From assembly GCA_018417955.1 (NCBI GenBank), contig JACTVC010000001.1, positions 5,089,071-5,153,070 of the forward strand: a DNA stretch of 64,000 nucleotides. Direction: 5' to 3'. Below are positions 43,804 through 54,938 of this stretch, in pieces. The translations under genes were made by a program, and so were the position numbers. Numbering within the stretch: the stretch's first letter is position 1; each line of letters begins with the position of its first letter. Below the pieces are notes generated by a model. That model searched no databases. It saw only the letters and a program-made list of their open reading frames with translations, and was not told the DNA's origin. Source of the stretch: Laccaria trichodermophora (Eukaryota; Basidiomycota; Agaricomycetes; Agaricales; Hydnangiaceae).

Positions 43804-46063
43804 TTAAATCGTTCTTGGTTGTTTTTCTTGCCCCTCTGGATGATGCTGCTGCGGAGACTTGTGCGCGTACTTGCTGCCCATCCTTATCCGCTTTCCGTAC
43901 TTCCACAACAGAAAGGGTCTGGGGATAGAGTTAGTAGGCTCACGCCGCAGGGGAAGAAAACAACGCACGCGGGGCATCCAAGTGCTATACAGACACATGC
44001 AAGGACGGTGTCTCCCTTTCCGTAGCCGAGCTTGTTGTACATTGGTGTGGCGAAAAGCGGGAAGCCGAACGCAGCGAGGGCGCGCAAACATGATACCGCT
44101 GCTAGAGCTTGAAAGCCGAAATGTATCGTTAGGATTCAACCTCAGGAAAGGGGTGGACACGGGTTACGTACCTGACGCAGCGTGCAGCGTGAACGCATCC
44201 ACGACGTATGTCTGCATGGATTGAAACACAAGAATCATCCCGCCTCCGACTAATGCAATGCCCTATAAAGTGAAAAAAACGGTCAGAACCAAAAGTAACT
44301 GTCGGATTAAGTTTGAGACGGCTGACGATGTCTGTGGCAATCCAATGAACTTTCGCCTGCGACGCCCATCCTGACAGGTACAGCCCTATAGGCACCATGA
44401 TCGTCCCAGGGACCATGGATGGCAGCCTGAACTCTGGCTCCCCGACATTTCCGTTCTTCCGCTTGAAGTAGATATATATCTTGTCCATAAATTTGGCATT
44501 CGCTTGAGAGCAGATTGCAAGGCCGATACCGAGAGCGATGTAGTGCAGACCCTGAATGCCGGGTCCCTCGTTATAAACGTTGGCAAAGATGGAAGGCATG
44601 GTAGTGAGGAATACTGCCCGTTGGATAAAGGTAAAGGATGTGTTTTAGAAACAAGCAATGACGGCTTACGATAGAAAATGCCGTAGATGAAAGCCATGTA
44701 TATTCCAAGAAGCTGTATAATTGGCTCGCTTGCAAAGAGTTTGAAGGGTCGGATGAGGGCTTTCGAGAAGACGTGTTGCCAGCTATGTGAAAGAGTAGAA
44801 CCAAATCAATACACGAAAAGTAGATAATCGAAAGGCGTACGTTCGGTTGTTATCTTCATCAAAGACCGTCCTGATCACCTTAGTTGAGCCCTTTTCCGCA
44901 TCCATCGTTTTTCTCATACGATTAGCCTTCCTCTCGAGAAGCAACGGAGCGTAGGCTATCACAGGGTAAAATACCACAACGGAAGGAGGGGAAGCAACGC
45001 TCACTTTCTTGCAAAAAGAAGAGACCAGATATCTGGACGATGACGTCCGCGATACTTGTTGCCCAAAACTGCATTGACGAGTCCGTCAGCATACAGCAAT
45101 GGGAAGGACTGAAAGGACTCACCACCCAACGCCATGTAGACTGTTCCGCGATCCAACCACCGCATACGGGGCCAACGACGGGTCCTAAAAGAGGCGCGAG
45201 AGAATAAATAGCGATCGCTCTTCCTCTTTCCTCCGCACGCCAGACATCACCAAGGACACCTCCACCAACCTGTGGAGGACGAGGGTCAGCCTATAGAGCG
45301 CAGACAGGAAGCAGTCAAACGTACAGAAAGAGGGGCGCTTCCACCAAGGCCTGATAGGAAGCGAAAGGCAATAAGTTGAGATTTATTCTGCGAGAATCCA
45401 CAGCCAATGTTCCACGCTACAATAAGAGAAGATCGTATCATATATAAGATGTGTTCCATCGTTGGGATGACGTACCAAGAAAGAAGAGATTTGCTAGTTG
45501 AAGGACTCTGGAACGGCCGTATATTTCGCTCATAGGTCCAAGAAACTTGAAGAGATTTCAGCTCCATATAAACCGCTGAAAACATCCGAACTTACCAGGG
45601 GACCAACGGCGTATCCCAAGACAAAAACAGACACCGTCATCGCAATGAGCACCTCGCTCGTCATTCCAAACTGAGTCGCTATCTGCTCTGTCGCCGGGGC
45701 GACCATGGATGAGGAAACGGGACTGATGAACGTGAATGAGGATACAACAAGTGTTGCGGCCCATTTCTTCTTGTACGACCAGCTGTGCAAGAATTCAACA
45801 CGGTGTTGGGTGAGGACTTCGCAATAGACTCACTTTTTTGGATCCGCAGGGTCATTCGGTCCATCCCATCCTACCCATAACACATCGTCAGAGTTAGTAG
45901 GCTCGTCGTCTTGATTCTGTGCTTCTTCGTCTGCTTCGTCTTCGCTCTTGAAATAGCCAACTGGATGTTCTTCAGTGAAGCTGTTGGGAGTGATGGTCTC
46001 TGCCATAGAAGCCGATGAATCGCGATTTGAATGTGGAGAAGCGACCGGGAGTTGGCCAGACAT
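43804..46063 (-). CDS. DHA1-type MFS multidrug transporter, copy 2, 549 aa
   Basis: Twelve exons mirror copy 1: 46063-45834, 45782-45596, 45545-45476, 45416-45325, 45269-45123, 45068-45005, 44955-44841, 44782-44670, 44613-44327, 44262-44172, 44107-43969 and 43918-43804. Exon lengths match copy 1 except for +3 nt in exon 1 and -3 nt in exon 7, so total length is the same. Motif A (FLGPMSEIYGRSRV) and motif C are conserved. Changes gather in the acidic N-terminus and in one loop of the C-terminal half (LSGWASQ against IAGWASQ). All splice sites and the stop are intact. Both copies look functional; divergence in tail and loops hints at early specialisation. Confidence 0.88.
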
Positions 46064-46780
46064 GTTGTTCGCGATTGCTGGGGGACACCTTCAACGGTGG
46101 TGGGGTATAACGTATTCGATTGAGGTCTGTCCATATCCCGTACATATATGATGCACACGGTTTTCTATCCGTGCGATGACACGCTTTATATTAGCATTGC
46201 TCATTTTGACGCCCAACCTCTACAATCGGGGAGAGTGTATGAACCCAAAGAGGCATGGCCCTCCCTTCCGAGTCGGACACCAGCTCGGAAATGGGGTGGC
46301 AGCGACATGTGTTGAGCAGCGGGATGCTCCAAGATGAGTCTTTTAGCACTTCGATGTGTTTCTCATGCTTCGCTTGTTGAAGGGGTTCGATGTGGGGCCT
46401 GCTATGAATGTCAGTACGCAGCTGTTCCGTGAAACGGAAGTATAACCGAGATTTTAATTCATCAACCTCATCCAATCTTATCTAAGCCAACATGTCAGTG
46501 GGGCGTCAGTCGGGGTGAATGGACAACACCACAGATTAACCAATTGCAGCAACCGACGGCAGCACACCGGGACACAGACGAAAGTATTTTTAGCGCAATG
46601 AACTGGTCGTGTTTAGTTCGTGTGACAAAACCTGTAGGCGCAGTAACCTGCAGTAACTTTTGAACTTGTCCCTCGGAACTCGACGAACTATTATCAGAAA
46701 CCTTGCGAAAATGAAAAATCAGTTGGTATGTTACCTCCAAGGGGTATAACATAGGTCCAGGCAGTCACCTTATGTTCCAT

Positions 46781-47144
46781 GTCACCTCTCTCCGTATGTA
46801 TTCCCTCGGAATCCGCTCTTGAGTTACATAAAAAGAGCACGTTATGCGTGTTTATGAGAGTGAAGATTGGAAGGCCGTCCTGCGCAGAGGCCTAAGAGGA
46901 ACCCCGCAAGTTTCATCGAGAAGGCGACAGGATACTAGGTTTCGGCGTCCGGCACTTTGCTTATTACGGCTCGCCCTAAATCAAATTTCAAGCTCAGCCA
47001 TCATGTGACTGACGCGTTTGGTTCTATCATCCTCGACTTGCTCTCAACGAGAAGAGCACCACCGTGAATGCGAATGCCAGCAGCTGCTAACTCCCATCCC
47101 AACGCCACTCCCTTTCCAAGATATTTTTCTATCAATCCACAAAT
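46781..47144. other. upstream region of the HNH gene
   Basis: No further gene; AT-rich with short unsupported frames. Confidence 0.5.
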
Positions 47145-48428
47145 ATGACTTCGCTGCCAGCCAAAGTTCCTGAGAGACTTCGACATCTCGCGCACGTTCT
47201 TAGTGCATATGATATCTGCTTGAGACTCCAGAAGTCTCTCCAACAGGCCGCCGACAAGGGCGAAGACGTTGAGAAGAGCATGATCAATATTCGAATTCTT
47301 GGCTACCTTATACACTTTGTCCCCACAGATCAAGGATTGAAAAAGGTCGTCGAAGAGATCTCCTCGTGCAAGGATGATTCTGCCCTTCTTAATGTCGGGA
47401 AGATGTATTATGATCAATATATCCGGGCGTGTATGTTCCCCACATCTACTTATTTAACATGCCATTTGACGCGGTCACTCAGTTAGAGTCAACAGAGGCC
47501 GCATAACAACACCCTCCAGTCATGAATCTCGACCCTCGTTTGATAAGATAGCAGATATGACTAAGGCAACCATGGTTATGGCTCCTCAATCCCATCCTGA
47601 TGCCAAAAAGAACGTTGGTCTTGACCTCTTTCTGTGAATCCTCTCTTATTGACGCCTGTCAGGCCCTTATTCGTGATGGATACCGCTGCGTTGTGACTGG
47701 GAAATACGACTCACGCTCGGTAAGGGACATTCGAGAGCTGAACGACATTGTTCGTTCGGATACAAGCTTGAGGAGGGAAGTGACGAGGTGTGCACACATA
47801 TTCGCTGAATCCACAAACTCATCCATCGAACCAGGCGAGTCAGCTAAAGTAGGTGCCCCTATTTAGTTTTCTTTCTGAACTCTCCATAACGAGTAACCGT
47901 ATATAGCGGGACTATGCTGCCACAATGTGGGTCATGACTCGCTTTGGTCTTGGAAAACTCCCTGACGAATTGAACGGTTGTAAAGTGCACCGTTTGGAGA
48001 ACGTGATGACTTTGGTCCCTGGATTTCATGCGGATTTCGATCAGTTAATGGTTTGGTTTGTTGCAACAGTACGCCTGACCTAAATTGGATGGTTTTACTA
48101 CACTAATATGTTATATGACATTTACTAGGATGAAGAGAACAGATATAAGCTAGAAGCGACAGATCCCACCATCCTACGTGGCTATCCGGAATATGTCGCA
48201 TTCACCACGCCAGATCCAGTCAACCTTCCGGTTCCATCTCCTACTTACCTCGCTATTCACGCTGCATGCGCCAAGATCGCGCATTTGTCAGGAGCAGCTG
48301 AACACATCGACAAGTTCGACCGAGATATGGAGGATGGGACAACCCTCGAAGCGAATGGCGCCTCTGTCGAGTTGTTGGAACATGCCATCTCTAAACTACA
48401 GGCAGCTGGATATGAGATCACTGTTTGA
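47145..48428 (+). CDS. HNH nuclease-domain protein, 352 aa
   Basis: Exons: 47145-47428, 47487-47613, 47663-47848, 47907-48068 and 48129-48428. The first junction has two equivalent choices (47429/47487 or 47431/47489). The third exon begins RDGYRCVVTGKYD and runs to RCAHIFAES, and the next carries KVHRLENVMTLVPGFHADFD. Together they give the C-x-x-T-G, A-H-I and late N/H-x-x-FD pattern of HNH_2-type domains, common as stand-alone proteins in mushroom genomes. The first exon is a helical N-terminal region (LRLQKSLQQAADKGED). The usual metal-binding His (AHIF) and the histidine of GFHADFD are present, so nuclease activity is possible; the biological target is unknown. One intron uses a rare GTTGGT donor. 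Confidence 0.8.
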
Positions 48429-48719
48429 GTTTGGTTTGAGTATTTTCGTAGGAATCACTTGTAAACCATCCTGCCAGTGGAATCTTTCAGAATACAATAT
48501 TGCGTTCTTATGCGCCAAGCCCGTTCCAGCCAACATTTTATCGCCCATACCTTTGCATGTATCCCCTTCATGGCGGGTTTCCCTCTTACTGCCCCAAGTT
48601 GTTTGTTTGTCAACGAGGGCCGAATAAAAGACTCCGGGTTTGGATCCGGACACGCCGCTGTCTCTTCAAATTAATTCTTCCCCACCAGAGCTCTTACCCC
48701 AACCATCTCATTTCCAACC

Positions 48720-49620
48720 ATGGCCCAAGCACAAACTTTTCGTATACCCGAGATTGCTAGTGAAATTTCACAGAACTTCCGTTCCGACCTACACGTCATC
48801 GCGTCATCTACGGCCTGGCAGATCCATGTTACTGACAAGACTTGAAGAAGCTCGGACAGGACTATGTTACGACAGAAGAAGCGAACCTTGCTAAGAGCAG
48901 CTTTGACATGCAGACCGTTCTCCGAGGTCGCCCTCAACGTTCTCTGGCGGAGTATGATCGACGTGGCCGTTATTTTGGCTTTTGCAGGGTGTTGAACTCG
49001 TAGATTCCGTATCTGTGAGTGTTGCGTTGAAGTCCTTGATGAAGGGTCACTGACTTGTAAATTTAGGTGATCGCCAAAGGCTTCAAGAACTCAACATCTT
49101 TGCTTGTCTGCCCTCAGACCCAAAAAGCGCTTCCAAGAACAGTCCACAGAGCTACTGTCCTTGCTTCTGATGAACCTCTGAGGTCGTAAACTTCTGCCAT
49201 GTTTGAAACGCCTTTTTGTCAACATATTGCGTCCAAGATGGCCAACTCGCGTCCGAAGTTATGCTGGAGCTGTCAATGCTCCCTCCGCCGTCTTTTGAGA
49301 TGGTTGCGTCTTTCTTTCACAGGCAACTCCGAGTAGTCGTGCCCGCTGCCAGATGTTCATGAAATCCTCTTTTCTGCGATGACGAGATGTCCCGGGCATT
49401 GTGAGCTGGATGTTACGACGATGCATGTGATGCCTATCCTAGAGTTTTCAATGCCGTGTATCGCACCTTGGGCCCAGCAAAATTCAGTGACTGGCTTTAT
49501 TTATACTGGTCAAGACTAGGAAGAGCTGTTCGACGTTTACGAGCATATGGATCAGCTCGTCAATTTTGATCACTGACGCTATGGGAACTACACCGCGAGA
49601 TGACGAAAAAGCTCTTCCGT
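48720..49620 (+). pseudogene. decayed F-box/LRR gene
   Basis: A Met at 48720 opens IPEIASEISQNF and HVIASSTAWQIHVT, the shape of a mushroom F-box (helix, short loop, A-S-T-A-W). After a stop, another frame reads SEVALNVLWRSMIDVAVILA, the typical F-box tail, and a third contains LPCLKRLFVNILRPRW, the start of the LRR part. Frameshifts and stops break every segment, so this is a relic, probably of a member of the same large family as the intact gene at 9.7 kb, though not of that gene in particular. Confidence 0.55.
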
Positions 49621-50341
49621 TGCTTCAACAGTTCGGGGCAGTGGGAGATAGAGCCGGGATCTCCTAAATTCTGAACCCTCTCAGTGGAGACAAGGTCCGC
49701 GCTGTGGACGTTGAACGTTGCGCCACCTATCAAAACTGAGTACTGAAGGGCCGTCGAAGAGGACTTCACCCGAAATGGGAAGGTCAACGTGTCGATCAAG
49801 TTTGGGCGGCTGGCTAGATGAGGAGGATCGTCAACCTCTGACGAAGCGACATTCATGTTTTGTTCGCCAAGCTATGGATGGTCTGTGCGCAACTTAGAAA
49901 CTTGGGTCCATTTTCCGTCAAGCTGGAGTAAGAGTAGAGTTCTTTCCTCGTTCACACGCTATACAAAAGGAATATAAGACAAAGGCGCGTCTCAACTCTA
50001 CGTGCTTGTTGTAGCACTTGGTTCACATTACAGATCCATAGGCAAGACGCGTGCATTATTCACCTCTTTACTGCCCAAATACTTTGTGTTCTCCGACCTA
50101 TCGCCCATATGAAATACACATACCATGCGTCCAATTAGGCACATCAGGAGACGAAAAAAGCGCATTGTTATTTGTGGCATGCACGTGGATGAACGCGGTA
50201 CACGTGATGTGAAATTGTTTGGTTAATCAACAAACGGTTGTTGATTCGATTTGGAACGGTCAAAACGCGTCTCTCCTTTTTCCCTCATTATTTCCCCCTT
50301 TTTCCCGCCCATCTTCTTCCCGCTCCCGTCCATCCCCAGCA
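49621..50341. other. intergenic; promoter of the Lys/Ala-rich gene
   Basis: No gene supported. A C/T-rich stretch (about 50,270-50,340) directly precedes the start codon at 50342, as in many strongly expressed fungal genes. Confidence 0.45.
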
Positions 50342-51117
50342 ATGCCTCGCAAAGCCGCCGCCAACACCGCCGAGGGCGCCCCAGAGACATCTACAGAGCC
50401 TCGTCGCTCAACCAGGATCAAGGATCAACCAAAGTCAGAGCCAGTGAAGAAGGCGGCGCCGAAGCCTAGGGCGAAGAAGACCGCTGAGGGCGCCGCGGAC
50501 GACAAGCCTGAGAAACCCAAGGCTGCTCGAGGGAAGAAACGCAAAGAAGTCGAGGAGCCTGAGGTTGCTGATGCTGTTGAGGAGGGCGCAGACGCCGTCG
50601 AACCCCCAGCAAAGAAGGTTCGTTTTCGTTTGGTCTTATCATCCCGCTTTGCTCACGAATCTTTCTAGGCTAAGCCTGCGTCCAAGGCTAAACCTGCATC
50701 CAAGGCTGCTGCTGCTAAGCCTGCATCCAAGACCGCTGCTGTTGCTAAACCTGCGTCCAAGGCATCCAAGCCTGCGTCCAAGGCCTCTGTCAAGCCTGCC
50801 TCTCGCGCTGCTTCAGCCAAGCCTGCATCGAGAGCGGGATCCAAGAAGCCTGCATCCAAGGTTCGTCACTGCTTCCCATAACTTTTGGCCTGTCGGTCCA
50901 TGGACATCGCTATCGGTTCCTCCTCCTTTTCGACCCCCAGATGCTGACGCCATCCTCGTCCATAGGTCGAAACACAACAACCGGCAGGTGCTGCCGCCGT
51001 TGGCGAAACTATTGAAGAAGAGCCCGAGGCTGAGGCCGAGGCCGCTGCTGTCGAGGTTCGTCCAGTCCAACTTTGATTGTTAAGAATGTTGCTGATCGAT
51101 TTCTCATCTAGGCTTGA
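50342..51117 (+). CDS. Lys/Ala-rich repeat protein, probably chromatin-associated, 187 aa
   Basis: Four exons: 50342-50617, 50669-50860, 50966-51055 and 51112-51117. The last codes only for Ala-stop. All donors are GTTCGT and every junction is at a codon boundary. The protein is very basic in its first two thirds. RRSTRIKDQ, KKAAPKPRAKK and RGKKRKE give nuclear-localisation signals. Exon 2 is a run of KPASK/KPASR repeats (about ten), reminiscent of histone H1 tails, and exon 3 is acidic (EEEPEAEAEAAAVE). No folded domain is seen. A DNA- or chromatin-binding role is suggested by composition only. The pyrimidine-rich leader and uniform codon use suggest high expression. Confidence 0.7.
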
Positions 51118-54100
51118 GTGCAGAAGATCAATCACCACCACCGTTGTCTGCTACCCCCACCACCCCAGCGACACCGATAATATGCGTGGCGATAAGAGCC
51201 AACATACGATCCCGATCCTACCTTATCTATTCGTCATGAACCACCCAACCCGAAACGAAACCCAACGTCTTTTCCTCCTTCCTGCCTTCTCTCTCCATCC
51301 ATCTCTGTCGTGCTATCGCTGTTCCTTTTTATTATTTCTTCCCCATCTTGCTTTCTCGTCGTTGGCTCATCCAGAACTCGTGTGTGTGTGTACAACACAA
51401 AATCAAAGGAAGTTTGTAGTGTGATTCCACGGTCATTTAGATGATTATCGTGTATGTTGTACTTCGTACCTCCTTTTCTCCCCTCCCTCCCACTTTTCAA
51501 TCCAATCTTATTGGTCGCGCCTTCTTCACCACCCATTGGTCAGGTCATCATTTCTATATCTTTTACCAAGTTCTTGTATTAGTCTTCTTCAACCTCTTTT
51601 CTTGACACCGCGGGCTGCTCCCCTCACCCCCTTTCTTCACTTAATGCACCACTTTTTGGCCGTACCCTACCCTTGTTTATTCATCGCCACCTCGGGGCTG
51701 GTTGGTTGTCCGAGTCAGATTATGCATCCCTTCGCTTCAATATATATTTCGCGATCTCCGCCTATGTGGGAATGGCTACTTGAATTATAGGCGCCGGACG
51801 CTGGTACACAGGATAGAGTCGAGATGGTGGTGGGCGAGGGGGGTGCCTGTGAATTGGATCAGCCGGACCCACGTTCCACGTAGCAGCTGGGGAATTATCC
51901 ATCCCGGGGATTGATACGGCCGAGCACAAGCTCTATAGATGTCGGCGCTTGATGACGTGGTCGGGGAGGAGAATGTCCGATTACTGCAGTGTTCCAGTGG
52001 CAGCCTCAACGCTGATTCCAAGTTCTGGTTCGAGTTGGCGAACTAAAGCAGCCTCCGCGTGTATGCAGTTGAAGGAGGACTCAGTCATCGATACCATTAA
52101 GCAAGCAAGCGTTCCACCAATATCGGGTTTCGACATTGATTGCCACTCTAGTGGTTCGAGGGTAGCGTCCACGCATGCGCAGGCGAAGAAGCCTTGTAAT
52201 CGACACCTTAATGTGGGGAGATGCACCGACTCGGATGTGGGGTGATCGTGGATATATAGCGTAAGCCTCGGTTCATCAGTCTGCCGAACAGCGAGGATAT
52301 GTGGGACGTGTGATGCCCATGGGGCAGTGCGATGGCTTCGTATACACATTGAACGAAGAATACTTGGTTGCCTGTAGCGATAAACACGCCATGCCCAAAG
52401 GTGGGGCACACAGACCGACTGCAGTGGCATGCGTGCACAGCGGTAAGGAGTAAGGGGTGTTGTACGGGGCTGGCCAATCGTATCGGGCAAGGTGTTGTGC
52501 ACGTCATGCTGAAGTAGTCGACTTTCAGTCAAAGCTGGTGAGCGCGATATAGGTAGAGCTCGTGAAGACGATCTCTAGAGGAAAGGTGGCTGTCGACGGA
52601 AGGACATGTTGTCCGGGGATTTTGGGTGTGGTGGGGGTGTCTTCAGTCCTAAATATCGTTGGGGCTGCGACAAGAAGAGGAGGGCACCAATGCCCTGTGG
52701 AGTATCGGAGTGAACTTCTGTGATATCAGAGAATAACTGGCCGCTGGGGGGTAAGATGCCTTTCGTAGGCATCTTGTCATGTATGTAGGTGGTGGCGACC
52801 CAAGGCAAAACCTTCAATTGAGGCAACATCGGAAGGTAAAGAGCCTGCATGAACGACGGGGCATGGCCATGGTGTGGGAGAACTGGCGGGGGTGACAGAC
52901 CCACAATTGTGTCACAATCCAGAGAGGTTTGTCAGTTGGACGAAGGTATCAACCTTCAAAAACCTCTCGTTAATGAGGAGGCCCTTAATTGAGTACAGGC
53001 ACTCACAGAGAAATAGACAGTAGAGAGCAAAGGCATTGTTCGACTCCCGGTGGGGTTGCAACTTGGAGAAAGGCCCGCACAAAATCAGGTTACAGACTGT
53101 CTTGCCGCAGGGCAGAGGGTCTTAGGGACGTCGAATCGAAGGATCCCATCCACCCAGTCTTGTTCACGTCTCGAAATGGAGATTCGAAGAATCTGGTCGC
53201 GTTGCTAGCACGGCCTTGTTTCATTCACTGATCGAGAACGTCGGATCCAACATGGGAGGATTATGGTAGGAAGTCCGCTCCTATACAGCACGGGATACGT
53301 GGTAAAGGTCATCCACAGTTCGAACCACACTGAATCATAGGTTGGAACGACGACGACAGATTCGGAATACCATGCAGAAGTGTGGGCGCAGTTGAATCCC
53401 TTCTCAGGGTAGTTTGCTATGATCATATGAAGGCCCCGAGGGCGAAACACCTCCAGACGAGGTCGCTGTGGATTGGATCGCCTCTGACGAAGATCTGACC
53501 CCGGAGGAACTGAACGATCATGATGTGGCATTTCGGGGCCCGCCCCTGGACACCGATACGTTCGCAGCGCTTGGTATGATGAAGTAAATGGGCTCCGCTG
53601 ATGTCTGCGCTCGCGGGGAGCTGCCACGCACGTTGGTCCATGCGCTTCTGATGACCTCAAACGTGGCGGACCCCAGTCCAGTTTGCATAGATATGAGGCG
53701 TTCAACACGATACTTCAGGGCCACCACTACATTCAACACAGACCCTGTTGAATACCAAAGTGCTCACGGCGCCTAACCGAATGATTCAATGCCCTTTGAT
53801 GAGAGGAGACGTCATTGTCAATGCCGGGAGCCCAACCGCCTTCTAGACGAGGCATGAATGGCAGCCGAGCTGCAGACAGCTACAGTGGGCATGAAGTTGA
53901 CCCTTCCAGAATCCTGATAACGACAGCAAGGTGGGGGTCCAATTCAACATCTCTAATGAAAACGGCATTAGAAAACAACAGCAGGCATGCGTGACGATGG
54001 GAAGGCTAACCTTCTCCAAGAGCGACGAAGGCTTCAATGATGTGTTGATCTGCCATAATGAATGGTAGGCCGACTCACAGCCATGGTTCCGTAGGTCATG

Positions 54101-54938
54101 TATCAGTTTTACATGTGCCGTAGACGTCCATTTGGGCGGGAACATGTCACGCTAGGGCAGTTGGTAACAATCTACGCAATCGCTGAAACGAGATAAGACG
54201 ACCAAGCGCATGCGTTGATAATGAGTACTAACCTTGTGGGGATTTACCATTGCGTGCCATTCTGGGGTAAAGTTCGTCTATGGGAACGGATGTCAAACAA
54301 TGAAAATTCATCAACGAAGTCGAGAGATCAGAAAAGTAGAGATGATTGAGCCCATAACAAGGGGGATTCAGGAGAATGGAAGGCAGTTGGTGTGTTCATC
54401 ATGCGGAATTAGACGTGTGTTGAGGATCAGGAGGAAATGGTGTTATTCTTTGTAACTATGTTGGCAAGCTGAAAATCATGCAACAAGGAAAAACCTGAAG
54501 TTGCAAAGTTATACATAAGGTGATCTGGAGAATTCGCGCGGGTCAATGGAAGTTCAACTTTCAGCGACTCGGCACGTACGAACTCCTTGGTCAATCTGGA
54601 GAAGGTCCTGAGTTCGTGCCCTCTCGTGACGACCTCAGCCTCGTTCCAGGAGCAAAACTCAACAATCAACGACGTGACTCTTTCAACTGAAGAAGCGCTG
54701 TCCCATCCTCGGACTCTAAGGCTTGGAGAAGCGATGTTGAAGTTTATGATCAAGTCCGAAAAAAGGACACGTCATACAGGTCACCAAAAGAGATGGAAAA
54801 CAATTATTTTATTCAACTTATTGCTAAGTCCGTGTTCTTTTTTTTTTCGAGTGCTACTCCGAACTCGCACTAAGTACTGCTTACGACTCGCTTCGAATTT
54901 CCCATCATTTAGAAGTTAAATTACAATGTGGATTTTGC
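51118..54938. other. 3.8-kb stretch without a supported gene
   Basis: Between the chromatin-like gene and the permease I find several long minus-strand frames (51981-52532, 52575-52904, 53205-53708, 53518-53739, 54427-54753). Some have plausible protein composition (for example EGFFACACVDATLEPLEW-like and GLHMIIANYPEKGFNCAH), but none has a start, stop and splice set that joins. It is probably one or two decayed genes on the minus strand. No tRNA, TIR pair or tandem repeat was found here. Confidence 0.4.

Larger units (their letters stand above)
40430..46780. repeat. tandem duplication of an MFS transporter gene, 3.2-kb units
   Basis: Start codons are 3,191 bases apart. The duplicated unit spans coding, intron, 5' and 3' flanking DNA, so it arose at DNA level, probably by unequal crossing-over. 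Confidence 0.85.

Noticed and set aside
53030..53060. B-box-like GTTCGACTCC suggesting a tRNA
   Set aside because: No A-box at the right distance and no acceptor stem can be paired.
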